Positions 28,936 through 41,584 of a DNA stretch of 64,000 nucleotides are shown here, piece after piece. Source of the DNA: Panagrolaimus kolymaensis. Its lineage: Eukaryota > Nematoda > Chromadorea > Rhabditida > Panagrolaimidae. A model generated the notes under the pieces. The model ran no database searches, was not told the origin of the DNA, and saw only the letters and a program-made list of their open reading frames with translations. A program made the translations under genes and the position numbers. The DNA lies in contig JAJQJQ010000023.1 in NCBI GenBank assembly GCA_028622995.1, positions 1,860,001 to 1,924,000 on the forward strand. The letters are read 5' to 3'. The first letter of the stretch is position 1. Every line of letters starts with the position of its first letter.

Positions 28936-30002
28936 AAAAGCTATAAACTTTATTATCTTGTCACAAAGCATAAATAAGCCCTTTAAATTTTTTTTGTTAA
29001 GCTAAAGATAAAGACTAAATTTCCATTTATTTCATGGACAACTTAAAAAATACAATTATCTAAAGGCAACTAACACAAAATAAAAAACATGGTAATAAAA
29101 TAAAAAATTTTCGTTGAATAACAAATCATACATTCAATAATTTGCAAGCTTATTAGAGTCATTTTTAAAATCTTTCTTTCTTTATGGTTTAATTAAAAAA
29201 TTAATCAATGATGCATGCAAGAAAATGGATGAAACTTTTATTTAAGGAAAGCTTACATACTTCACACGGTTTTTTTCTAAATCAAAAACTCTTTATAGCA
29301 ATAAATAGAGTTACGACAAAACTTCTTCTGTTATTATTTGTTTATAAATAAAAATTACACGTGGTTAACAAAGTTATAAAAAAGTAATTTTAGTAACGAA
29401 TTTACAAAGTTGATACTTTTCTCTTATTATAAGTTTTGTGTACCAAGGTTATAACAAGCAATTGTTTGTTTGTTGCTTTTATAAATTTTTGAATAAAATA
29501 ATTCTGCCTTTATTTGTGGAAGGATTTTATTTAATTTAAATTAATTAACTCAACAGCTATAAAGTGAAAAATAATTTCGTACTTATCAAATTCGATCAAG
29601 CGTGAAAAAACATCATAAAATGTTGACATTTTTATAACAACAATTTTCCATTCATTTTTTACAATTCTCATCCTCTCTAGTAAAACAGGTTGTGATTCCG
29701 TGTCAATTTACTTTTTCATTCACAAAAAAATGAAAGGAAAGATTTGCATAAAATTTTCTTTCATGCGCAATCAAAATAAGGAAAAGAAAAAATTTACATA
29801 AAATAGTTTGAGCATCAGCTTAGTTACAAAAATTGTTATCATTAAAGGTAGCTGTAACATTTACTTGGCGCGCCGAAGGTGCGCCTTTTTGTCTAGTGTA
29901 TTTTAAATTTTAGATTTGTTTTAATTTTTTACTTTAGTTTTATTTAATTTTCGTAACGCTTTAAGAAACGGTGAATTATTTTTCTTTAAAATAATTTTTT
30001 AA
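28936..30002. other. Intergenic between two 7TM genes
   Basis: 1.07 kb AT-rich spacer. The only notable feature is a GC-rich hairpin at 29867-29885 followed by CTAG, described separately. Confidence 0.5.
29867..29896 (+). mobile_element. Candidate Helitron-like 3' end (hairpin + CTAG)
   Basis: GGCGCGCC, a GAA triloop and GGTGCGCC form an 8 bp stem (one G-T pair) in otherwise AT-rich DNA. They are followed by TTTTTGT and CTAG, and then a T. Helitron 3' ends have a short GC hairpin a few bases before CTRR and insert before T. The 5' end was not found, so this remains a candidate. Confidence 0.4.
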
Positions 30003-31715
30003 ATGGATGCTGCAACGCTTATTTATATTGTTAATTTGATTATATCTCTTTCAACAACGGTAACATTTGTTTTTGTTTTAAAGTGGCATAGAACTGGATT
30101 GCATATTCTACCAAAAGGTTTAAGGTTTGTTTTTACGTTTAATCATGTTCATAAATAAGTAGATTTGAAGCAGAACATTGCTAAGTTTTTTTTTTCTCTG
30201 AGCAATGCTGCTTACAGTAACGTTTTTAATTATTGATTACAACTTGAGGAATTTATAATTAAAAAAAAGCATAAAATTAACAACAAAACTCAATTTCTTA
30301 TAATAATCACCTATTTTTAAGTAAACATATTTTTAAAAAGCTATTAAATTTAGCTTTTTAAGTCTTTTTTTCAAAGAAAAGATTAAAAGTGCCAAAGTTT
30401 GTTACAATAAACAAAGTTTATTGGGATCAAAAAGTGTTTGTCTTACCATAATAATTTCCTAAAACAATGATCTAATGGATTAAAATCATTGCCAAGTTTT
30501 TACAGTTATAAAGCTTATGTTTCAACTTTTTCATAATTAAAAAAACTCCAATAAACGCTAGCAGCAATGATTAGCGAATTACATTTATTAAAACTTACTG
30601 TATTGCTTTCGATTAATAGACCATAAAAAATTTGCACTCAAAATAATTAGTTCGTAGTTGTAAAAGTTTCAAGCTTTTTTTTGCAAAAAAAGCTAAATTT
30701 CCCATTAACACAAATTTTTTTTTGTAGGTTGTATTTAAGATTTTGCTGTTTTCCATTTGCGGTAGTAATAAATGTTGGATCAATTTATTGTTGCGTTTAT
30801 TATTTAATTTTCCATACCGAATCACATTTTTCTTTTGAAAAATTAAAATTTATTGTTGCTTTCGCTTCCCAACAAGTTCGTAATTCATTTTTTACAATTG
30901 GTGTTGAAAGAATTATCGCTACAGTATATTTTCAAACTTATAATTCTTCATCAAAATTATCATTGTTTTATATTTTGACTTTATATTCTTACGCTTCATC
31001 AACCTTATATTTAATTTATCTTGTGTTATGTGAGTCACATAATTTTTGCGGGTATTTTTAAGATAAATTTTTAGCATTCTCAATTCCAAATTGGATTTTT
31101 CTTTATTTTCCATCTCACCTTTTTGTATTTGGTTTTCATTTAATTTCATTGGTTATGTGTTCGGTATTGCATATGACGAATAAGAAAATGTATAAATTAT
31201 CTGCTTATCAAATACCACTAGAGCAAAGGCATCAAGTGAGTAAACTTCCAACTAATTTGGCTATCTCATGACTAAAAAATGTTATTTTTGTTGCACCTTA
31301 TACCTATTATCTTTGGTTCAAAAAATACTTTTTTTTTTCAGATTTTTGAAAACATCAAAGTACTTAGTTTTATTTTTGCTCCAACTCTCATATTCACAAC
31401 CATTGCTCCAATTGGATCAGCTTTAACAATTTTGTTAACAATTTTTTATAATTATGTCGCGCCATTTGGTTTATTTCATCTTGTAAGTTCATCAGCAATA
31501 AAGCTTAATTGAATCGGACGAGAACTTTTCAGGCTTATAATTTATCATTTTTAATTATTTTAATTTGGTGTTTAATTTCAAACAGACCATGTGAGGATGT
31601 AAATCAAAGTCGAATACACACCGCTACAACTGTAACAAACCCATTTGGAAAAATTCTTCCAGCTAATCTTACATCAGATTCATATTTTAAAACTTTAAAA
31701 CAAGAATGGGCTTAA
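30003..31715 (+). CDS. Nematode 7TM receptor (Sra/Srab/Sre-like)
   Basis: Five exons (30003-30124, 30728-31029, 31075-31235, 31342-31482, 31533-31715) give 302 residues with seven hydrophobic segments. The intracellular end of TM3 reads RNSFFTIGVERIIATVYF, the ER..AT motif of the Sra/Sre superfamily (position of the DRY motif in rhodopsins). TM5 is FVFGFHLISLVM and TM6 IFAPTLIFTTIAPIG; a short tail ends KQEWA. Exon 1 joins exon 2 in phase 2 across a 603 bp intron, the longest in the gene. No signal peptide is needed. Probably a chemosensory GPCR (family knowledge); ligand unknown. Closest named family not certain. Confidence 0.75.
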
Positions 31716-31927
31716 AATTAAAGTAATTTTGTTTACATAAAAAGTAATCAAGATTTTAACTATCAAAAGATTGTTGTTTAATAAATACTTAGCACGTTGT
31801 TGTACATGTAAGGGTCAAATAAATGTATATGGGAGCTTTTTCTTGTTTAAATTATAACTCATTGTGATAGACCAGTTGCATAAAAAGAGAGATATGTTTT
31901 ATTATATATTTTTTTAAAGATCAATAA

Positions 31928-33964
31928 TTATTCATCATAAGGTACACTTTCATCATCAATAGCAGCAAGGGGATTTTCAATTATAATTGAATTATTTATT
32001 GAATGATAAGTATTTCCATTGCTTTTGTATGATGATTCTTTTAATAGAAGCTCATTTACGTGATTATTGGTTGCAGATGCACTTGAAATTCTTGGTGAAA
32101 CTATAGCAATTGCAAGTCGATCAAATTCAGTTCCAAGTTGAGAGCGTTGTCTAAAAAATAATTTTACCGTAAACTTCGAACTCCTATAAATAAATTTGAA
32201 AGACATACATAGAAATTGCAACTTTATCCACTTGTGGTTTATATTCGTTTTGTGGGTCATTAAGTGGTGGACGAAGGCATGAAATAGCGCAAAGAGATTC
32301 ATAAAATGCATTACGAATTTCTTGATTACATAATAAATAAATGAATAATCGAATTGCGCAGGTGAAAACATAAAGGACGCTTATGACATCAGTCAAAACT
32401 TCATAAATCTTTAAAAACATAAAAATAAATTAAAACTTTTATGCTTTTTAAAAGGACAAATGTACCTCAAAAGCTACTTCAGTTTGGGTGCTTTTAAAAT
32501 CGATATATTCCCAGGACGTAATGAGGACGTTTAAAAAATTTGCAATCAAATATGAAAATACAATCAACACAAGAAGGCGGGTGGCTGAACGGATTTTGAG
32601 CTAAAATATAAAAAAAGGTTTATGAAGGCACTAAAAAAGTCGAGAACCTAAGCAATACGATACTTTGGTTTACTCTTAATTATTTTAGTTTTCAAGAGAG
32701 GTATAGCCACTTTTCACATATTTGGCTTTAAAATTTTTAATTAAATAAAGTGTATGTTTACCTTATGTTCAGATGACCCAAATCTAAACATTGCAGCTGA
32801 TCGATGCTGCTTCCTTAAAGTATTTACAATACATATATTTAAATATGCTAATAAAAAGAATGGAATAAAAACAGTGAAAATATTTCTTAAATAAAATCGA
32901 AATATTGTTCCATACGCGTAATCATCAACTAATTTAGTTAAAACTGGCTCAAATTCAGTTAACCCAGTGCAATTTCCATTTTGTGCAAAAGTATATTCAA
33001 AAATTTCAGTTCCTCGAAGAATTAAAGCGATTCCCATCATTCCTATTGCCAAACATCCACGATTTTGTCTCCAACAATTTAAATATGTCGATTTTACTGT
33101 AATTAAATATCTTTCAATTGTTCCAAGTACAATCATTAAACATGAAAATGTCATGGAAACATGGCATAAACTTAATAATGGAAATATATAATGCCAATAT
33201 AATCGTGTTAACCATAAAATCTAGAACGAAGGATTTTAATCAATTATTTATTTATTTAGTGTTTTTTCAAACTAAATTTTATGACCTGCTATTGATGCTT
33301 TTCAAACCTCTTTTCCCTTCTCATAAAAAAGTCACATTCAAATGAATGTGAAGAATAAAATTGCTAATATCATTCGCTTTGGAAACATTTATTTAATCTC
33401 ATTAATAATTTAAAGAAACTTTAGAGACATTAAATGCTAATGGATTTTTTTCGTGCTTTAAAAATTCATACACATAGAACAAAGATCTTTTAACTACAAT
33501 CAATATTTTCATTTTCTTTCCTTTCGCTTGTAAAAATTGTGTGAAACATTTTTTAAATTTAAGTTTAAAACAGAAAATTGTAAAAAACCAACAACAGAAA
33601 AATTATTGGAAGATACACAACTGGATATAAAACTACTTACCTGCAATCTATTTTTAATAACATCCATTGCAATTACAGGCGCATAACAAAGGGATAAAAA
33701 AGTATCAGAAGCTGCGAGTAAACCCAAAAAATAAAAGTGTGAATATTTTTTTCGAAGTAAAACAATGGCAATTAAAAAATTGCAAATGAATGAAACGATG
33801 GATAAAAGGGTTCCAGCTACAGCAATAAAATACCATCGATGATCGGGACTATATACAACTTCGCAAGAAAAATATTCATCATCAATTATTTCAAATTCTG
33901 AAGATAATTCCGACATTGATGGAAGTGATGGGGTTGAAGAAATTAACAAAGTATCGGCATGCAT
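31928..33964 (-). CDS. Rhodopsin-family neuropeptide-receptor-like GPCR
   Basis: 446 residues in five exons: 33964-33641, 33220-32762, 32600-32466, 32408-32209, 32150-31928. The N-terminus is extracellular and acidic/Ser-rich. TM1 is GTLLSIVSFICNFLIAIVLL (the GN motif is CN here) and TM2 has LLAASD (conserved Asp). The DRY equivalent is ERY in VLGTIERYLITVKS. TM5 has FIPFFLLAYLNICIV (Pro and Asn), and intracellular loop 3 contains LRKQHRSAAMF. TM7 ends IRLFIYLLCNQEIRNAFYESL, where the usual NPxxY reads AIRLFIY. The layout resembles the FMRFamide/myosuppressin and sex-peptide-receptor-related group of nematodes. The start is the first in-frame ATG after an upstream acceptor-like site; the ligand cannot be named. 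Confidence 0.85.
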
Positions 33965-36900
33965 TTTTATTTTCTCGCCTTTTTTGACTCCTTTTTTACA
34001 TAAACACACTTTCTTTTGTGTTTGTGTGGGTAGTCTAAAAAAAATTATTGTTTAAAAAAATGTGATTGTTGTTGTTTCGATGAAAAATAAAGTGTTAACT
34101 ACGCGAAGTGAAAAAAAAGTGGCATATGGAACCCATATGAAAATAATGTGAAACAATTTAAAAATAAATAAATTGCAGAAGTTTTTTTAGCTTTAAAGAA
34201 AAAAAGTTTAAAAAGTTTATTAAAGGCGTTCTCGAAGTAAAAAATAAAACTTTAAAAAGTTTTTTAATTCTAAATTTACCATTTTTTAATTGAGATTTGA
34301 AAAAAAATTGAAAAAACACCAAAATTTCCCGAGGTAAGAAACAAAGTAATAAATTCCACTTTCACATTGAGTTTATTTTTTACCGCTGGTAACCTTGCAA
34401 AAAGTAAAAAGTAATTCAATGGCAAATTTTCTCATAGAACTTTATGGGTCTTATGATCCATTTCTTTTACACGAAATACAATCACATCAAAAAACTAATA
34501 ATGTTAAAAATTGCAAGAAAAAACTTTGTCTTTAAAAAAAGTGCTAAACTGCCGCAGCCGAATGACGCTGGAATTTTTGTTTAAAGAAAAATAAAATATC
34601 CACGTCAATGAATTTTAAAAAAGGCTTGAAAGAATCTATGTATGTCTAAGGTAAATAAATATGCATTTATGAAAGCAAAAAAACAGAGGTTATTTTTCGA
34701 ACAAATAAGAAAATATTCGAAACTAATTATTTTTGGCATTCCTTCGGGCTCCATTAAAAAAAAACAAATAACACCAAAATCTTTATTTTCGAATAAGAAA
34801 AATTAACAAAAGAAAAGAGTGAGTCAATGCGAGGAATAGCTATGCAAGATTATTGGAGAAACCATTGAAGAAGAATCCATTGAAATAAGGGAGAGTCAAA
34901 TTTTAATTCAAACCGACAAACGCAATAACATTTATATTAATTTTTTGCCAGTAAAATTTAAAATATTTTAAAGAAAGTTTCTTACTAAAAATTTAGATTT
35001 TACTGAATTAAAAAAAAGTGAAAGTTTTTGAAATTAGTTAACTCCTCTACCTTTAAAGGAACAGTCTCACTTTGGCTTTTTGAAATTTGAAATGCCGGCT
35101 TTTGTCCAATTCAGATGCGAGCAGAATGCAAAAGCCTTTGTTTCAATACTTAGAAAATTTTTTCGATTTTTTTGTTTTTTCTGATGATGAGCATATGTAG
35201 CTACTCTTATAAATAGCTTACAACCACTCAGCATATTAAATTAAATTAATATTGTTAGTATTAATGCTACTAGCCTTCATCATGTACCCGAAATCCTCGA
35301 AAAACAAAAAAATCGAAAAAAATTTCTAAGTATTGAAACAAAGGCTTTTGCATTCTGCTCGCATCTGAATTGGACAAAAGCCGGCATTTCAAATTTCAAA
35401 AAGCCAAAGTGAGACTGTTCCTTTAATAACTCATGGGAATAAATATATTTTTAACACCCTCTCATAAAAAAGATAAAGGTTGTCCGACCAAAAGTTTGTT
35501 GGTGAAATTTCACTTAAGGGAATCATAATTAAAGCTCATATTTTTTAGAAAATATCGAAGCTTTTTAAAATATTTTTTTGATGATGATGGCAACCTTTTT
35601 TTATATATACGGTATCAAAAAAAGGGTAATTAAATCTCGCTTCGTCACATTTTTTTACGATATTTTGATAAATCCTTGCATTTATGAGAATTGGAAGAAA
35701 AATAAAAATACAAGAAAAAGCCAGACTTCTTTATATTTCCGGGACTTTCATTTTTTTTTTCTCACAAAACAAAACAAATTAGTTGGGTTCGCTAATTGAG
35801 CATCTTCCGACTTTTAAAATTTCTTTCATTTTTTTCTTCTTTAGAAATGATGTTACACTTTTTTTCCTCGGAAGGCAAAAAGAAAATATAACGCAAAGGC
35901 ATCCAAAAAAAGTGACTACTAAAAGCAGTGGTGGCAATGACCAAAGCAAAAAAAAAGGAAGCAAACACGAATATTTTATGAGCTAAAAAATGGCTGATAA
36001 AAGGTTTTTTGAATTTAAATCAATGGTGACGAAATTTTTTTAATTTGTTGAAATTTAAATTTTTTTTCAATTACTAAACGTAACAATTTCAATGCGTTTC
36101 ACCATTAAAAAATTCATTTCATTCAATGAATTTTACACACGCGTTTTATGTTTTTTTTTCTTTCTCACCCACTTAATTATTTATAATCCAGCTAATAACA
36201 ACAACCTGCTAAATATATATTGATGTTATTTGAAAGTTCAAACATTTTTAAAGTTTTTCTGAAAATGGATTCTCTAAATTTTTTTTATCACTATTTAAAA
36301 TTATATATGCTTTTTTAAACTTTGAAATGACTCTCTTGAGTTTATTAAAATCTGAAAGGTCTGGGGAATTAACAAGAGATATGGTTAAAATAAATATCAA
36401 AATATATGGTGATATTGACACGTAAAAACTTTTCAAAAAGAAAATATTTTTATATTTAAGAACCTCGGCAAATGACCTCCCGAGACCAAATTATAAATAA
36501 GCTTAAACAAAATTTACGAACCCTTCCGTACAAACAAAAATCACGTCATAGCACTCAAACAAAACTCTCGTAATTAAAATAATATTTTTTTTTCTTGCTA
36601 AATAACAAATTTCTTTTTTGCAAGAAAAAAAACAAACTCATCGGTGTTTCAGTGGAATTTGATGCCAATCGACCATCGGCTAAAAACTATAGGATGCTAC
36701 TTTGTCTTTTTTAAAGGATTTTCTTTTCTCCAAGCAACGCAGCTTAATTAAGCAAAAACACATATAAACAAAAAATGGAGTTTTTCAGATGCTAAAAAAC
36801 TAGCTTACTTTTTTTCGATGTTGCTGCTTCCATTAAAAAAAATCATTCGCTTTTAAAACCATAAGAAAAAGAATGCAATTATGTTTTACTTTAAGTAAAG

Positions 36901-39595
36901 GAATGGGTATAAAATCGAGCAAGAAACCAATTAAAAAAATATTTGTATAATTAAAAAAATTTACTAATCATGAGAAAGTAATCAAAAAAAAACTAATAAA
37001 CTCAAATGTTTTTCTTTTTTTCCTTTAGTAATAATACATATTTTTCATTGAAAACCATTTTTAAATAATGTAACAAATTGGTTTTTTAAATTCACTAGAT
37101 ATTTTTTAAACCTCAGGGTTTTTTGGTTAATCGCGTTAGTTTGTTTGATTACTTAAAAAATTAGAAAAATCTGTTGGAATGGAATTAAATACAAGAAATC
37201 ATAGAATTTTAATGATTAAAAAGGAAACATTGCAACATTATCTGCTTATTTCTGGATGTAAAAAATTCTAACAATATTAAACTTCAAACAATAAATTTGG
37301 TGCTGAAAGATACACTTCATTCTTACAAAAAATATTAAAACAGTCTAATTCAAAATAAAAGAAATATTTTGTTATTTTTAAATCAGATAATTTTTTTTAA
37401 TATTCTTAATTTTTTACTTTGATAACTATTTGAAATAACCGTAAGGGATTTTAATTTGTTCAGGCATAAAACATATTTTTTTAATAGAAAAAATAAAAAC
37501 TTAAAATGCTCGAAAATCATCATGAGCTTTAAAAAATGGCGGAAAGTACAAAATGGCATTGTAGTTATTTACTCAATTCAATACCCTGAGGGATTTTCAC
37601 ACACTAAAACTTAAAAATAATATAGCAGCTTGTTTGGTTTTTAATAAATGAGCAAATGATGTGATTAAAATTTAAAAAAGAATTTCAAAATTCATAATTA
37701 ATAGACAAAAATAAATAAGGGGATTCAAATCCAATGAAGCAGCTTCGAATGATATGAAAAAGAAAAAAGATTGTTTGCGAACCAAAAAAGGAAGAATTAT
37801 TTTTAATTTTAAAGAAGTGTGAAATTTTATAGTCGTCACACATTTGCTTGCTTCAATGAAGAAAAAAAACGTGGTTGAATTTTAAAAATGTTTGAAGAAT
37901 TGTAAGCGTATCCTCCTTCCTTCACAAATTGGATGGCAAAAATTGTTGAAACTTGCCAATCTAATAAGATTTTGTAAATAATAAAGAAAAGATGGAAAAG
38001 GATTAAGTTACCGGTGAAAAACTATACAGGCTTTTAAAATTCATAAAATTTTACGGTTAAAAATAAAAAATAAAAAAGCCAACAAAAAATTATGTTTGGG
38101 AAATATAAGTATCATAAAAAATAATTTCAGAAAAAAATGATATCAAACCTTCAAAGTTTTTATATAACTAAAAAAAGATTTTAAAAAAAACTTTTACATA
38201 AGCATTCATTATTAATAAAGCTCTCATCTTTTAAGAATTATTCAAAGAAAAATTACAAACTAATTAAAGATCAAAACTTTTTTTAAACTTCCGTGAAGCA
38301 AAGCAAATCTAAGAAAGAAGAATGCAAAAATCAAAAGAAACTTTGTCGGCACAAAAGGTCGGGCATCAGCCAACCAAGAAGACAAGAATCAAAAAGAAAT
38401 TTTTAAAATAAAATTAGCGCATTTTTATTAACACATACAAAAAAGGGTTCTCTTTTTTGTTATATGTTTCTTCCTTCCTTTTTTTTAAATTCATTTTTTA
38501 TTCTTTCTTTTGGCAAAAAAAGAGAAGTTATTTGTTCAGAAAAAAGTTGTTAGTAAAAAAAAAGCGGGGAAGAAAAAAGTTTCAACAACCGATGAATTTT
38601 TAACCTTTTTTTAAGAGAGAAAAAGATAAAACTTAAAAGTAAATGTAAGAGTAAAGAAAAAGCAAGCGAGTATACATGAATATATGTATATTTGACGGGC
38701 CAATGACTCCTTTGAAAAGGACAAAGTTTGGAAGGTTTTTTCTTTCTTCCAATGACTCCCAATAGAGTCATCCATAGTTTTAAATTTTAAATTCAGAGGT
38801 ATTTTTTGTTGAATTAAAATCCTTTCATGATGCATAAAATATTTGTAAAAAAAAATTTTGGTTTTATTCAAGCATTGGGGAGACAGACACGGAATTTTCT
38901 GATGCAGGTAAAAAAGAATGTTGCAAGAAAGGAGAATGAATTTGGTAAAAAAATTATTTTGGGCGCAAAAAATAGTTTTGAAAGATGTGCCAGTCAGAGG
39001 TGTTATCAAGAATAATAAAGTTGAAAAGAGTTTGGTTTTGGGATGTTTAAATTTTAAAACCTGGCTATCAACTTCATAGTTTATTTTTAGGGAAAAAATA
39101 AATACTCATCTGCCAAACTTTAAACCTGTCGAACTCCACACTTGTGTTTTAATCCAAGGTCATAGAGCTTCTCTTTCTTCTCATTACATAATATAGCAGC
39201 TATCAAAAGTCAAAAATTTTAGCTGCACGAGGGTGCAAAAAAAGAATTTACCCGAAGCAATTTCGCAGCCATAAATATCCTTTTGAAATAAAAAATACGA
39301 GAAAGTTATAATTGCAATTCTTCAATCAAAATTAATTATCTTTCATCATTAATTACTCACATAATTTCATTCCAAGAATTTTACTTCTTCTTCTTCCGTG
39401 TTAATTATGTAAAAACAAAATCTATGAAGATGCTATAAGAAAAGCTTTAAAAGTTATGGGAAACATTGAAAAAATTAGCATAGATTTTAATGAATATCAA
39501 AAACTCTTCTTTTGCCTTTTTATTCGGTTTGCAATTTTATCAAGAAATCAACGCTTCCTTCTTTCATCATCAATCAATCAATTAATTAATCAACA
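33965..39595. other. Gene-poor 5.6 kb region
   Basis: AT-rich, with long A and T runs. It contains the palindromic TTAA element at 35057-35422. Open frames (for example 38611-39009 on the minus strand) are low in complexity and lack splice partners. No gene recognised. Confidence 0.55.
35057..35422. mobile_element. Palindromic TTAA element (MITE), 366 bp
   Basis: Left arm AGGAACAGTCTCACTTTGGC and its near-perfect inverse at the right end form an inverted repeat of about 125 bp per arm around a central ~110 bp spacer. TTAA flanks both ends (35053-35056 and 35423-35426). The terminal AGGRACA and the TTAA target site are shared with the element at 24749-24939, though the arms differ beyond the tip. 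No coding capacity, so it is non-autonomous. Confidence 0.92.
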
Positions 39596-41070
39596 ATGAA
39601 AAAACGAGAGATAGCTTCTGAATTGAAAAAACGTGATACGGCATTGGAATTGAAAAAAAGCTCTGCGGTTACTGTACGAAGGGGAGCTGCTATTGCTCCT
39701 AAAAAATGCTCAAAAGAAATAACAACCAACTCTGGAGATAGTAACAAGAAGAAACCTTTCATAGAGCCACGTAAGTGTTTTTATTTTCGCCGTCAACATA
39801 ACCATATATCTTTTTTAGCCATCATTCCAACAATTGATAATAATCCAACAGAGCGAAGCCGAATTGTTATGCGTCGATTTGCAACGATCGTGATGGCCAA
39901 AGGTGTTGACTCTCTTTTACAAGAATTCAATGATCTCAAAGTCACATGTCCTACTATTGATCAACTCAAGCATACATCATTTGATAAAAACATCGACAAG
40001 AATCGCTATAAAGGTTTGTTTTTTTAATAGCTTTATATCCTTTTTATATTCTTTTCTTTTAGACATCATCTGCGTTGAAGATACTCGTGTAGTTTTAAAT
40101 TGGCCTTCAAATCCACCGATGCATGATTATGTTGGTTTTTTTTCTAAAATATTTTCTGTTAATCGTAAATCATTTAGGTTCACGCTAACTGGGTTACTGG
40201 TGTTGTTCCTGATTTAAAAAAGCAAATCATCTGTACTCAGGCGCCCATACCATCCACGATAGTCGATTTTTGGAGAATGGTTTGGCAAGAAAAAGCGTAT
40301 GTTATCATGATGCTTTGTTGTGTTATGGAAAGTGGCAAGAAGAAGGTAAGCTTTTAAAGTTTTAATCTCACCATTTCAATATTCTTATATACTTATTTCC
40401 AGTGTGAACAATATTGGCCTGAAAATCCTGGTGATACAATGAATATTGCTGGACTTCAAATTACTAATGACCGAATTGATAAATACAATCCTGATTTACA
40501 ATATACCAAAATTATCATCACAGGACCTGGCTCTGATGGTAAAAGTAAAAGAAGACACGTATTAAATCATGTTCTTTGGGATGGATGGTAAAAAATATTT
40601 CTGCTGTTTATGAATGAAAATTATCCTTCTTATTTTTTAGGCCAGATAAAGGTGTTCCTTTAAGCACAACGGGTGCACTTCGTCTCATTTTTCGAACTCA
40701 AACAATGAGCCCTGCCATCATTCATTGTAGTGCAGGCGTTGGTAGAACGGGAACGATTGTCGCTCTTGAATTTTGTATGAGAACTCTTGCTGCTGGATGT
40801 GAATTAAGTGTCTACAATATTGTCAAAGAATTACGTTCAAAAAGATTCTTAGCATGTCAAACAAGTCATCAATATCTTTACATCCATCGTGCGCTCTTAC
40901 AATACATAACTTCAAAGAATGTAATATAATTTTCTTATACTTGATCTTAATTTATCGTAACAACATGATATAACTGATAACTTTTTTAGATAATGTCTGC
41001 AGAAGAAACACAAAAATGGGCAATGGAATATGAAAATATTATCAAAGCTGGTGCCAATGCTCCTCAATGA
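39596..41070 (+). CDS. Protein tyrosine phosphatase, nematode-type single domain
   Basis: 383 residues in seven exons (39596-39770, 39819-40013, 40063-40130, 40178-40345, 40403-40587, 40641-40920, 40990-41070). A Lys/Arg-rich N-terminus (KKREIASELKKRD) is followed by one PTP domain. The KNRY motif appears as DKNRYKDIICVEDTRV, ANWV and QAPIPST mark the substrate loop region, the WPD loop is WPDKGVP, the P-loop is HCSAGVGRTG with the nucleophilic Cys and Arg, and the Q-loop is CQTSHQYLYIHRALL. All catalytic residues are present, so it should dephosphorylate phosphotyrosine. Nematodes have expanded such small PTPs, many expressed in sperm; that expression is inferred here. No signal peptide or membrane segment. 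Confidence 0.94.
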
Positions 41071-41584
41071 AGAAAGAAACTTACTTTGTTAATTCCAAAA
41101 GCTCGATATCTAAAACCATAAAAATAATTCTTGTAAAATGTTTTTAAAGTGAAAACGAATAAATTTGTAATTGCATGATTGTAACTTGAATTGTTATTAA
41201 TTTTCAAAGATTTGTCATTTTGAAAAGGAATTTAAAATATTTGGCTATCTCTACGGTATCACTTTGGTTTCGTCAAAATGACGAAGGTTTATTTTTTTTG
41301 ACATTAAAAAATTTAGCGGGCGAAAGATTTAATGAGACAATAGGGAAAAGGTTATATTTTTAGTTGCATTTTCTATTGTTTTAACATTTGAAGAAAATGC
41401 AACAATAATATTTTTTGTAGTTCCTTTAAAATCTTTAAAAAATATTTTAATTAAGGATTCTTTGTGACTTTCGAAAAATTATACCGGAAAAGCTTTTTTT
41501 ATAACGTTTAAACTTTGGTATTTAAGCCGCTACCATTTTTTCAATTCTGTGTAAGTAAAACAGCGTATTCACGTGCTGCAAAAA
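41071..41584. other. Intergenic spacer
   Basis: 514 bp without recognisable features. Confidence 0.5.

Noticed and set aside
29867..29890. Bacterial-type terminator (hairpin plus T run)
   Set aside because: The window is nematode nuclear DNA with spliced genes; the following CTAG fits a Helitron end better.
38611..39009. 132-codon minus-strand frame in the gene-poor region
   Set aside because: Non-domain, Phe/Lys-rich, no splice or start support.
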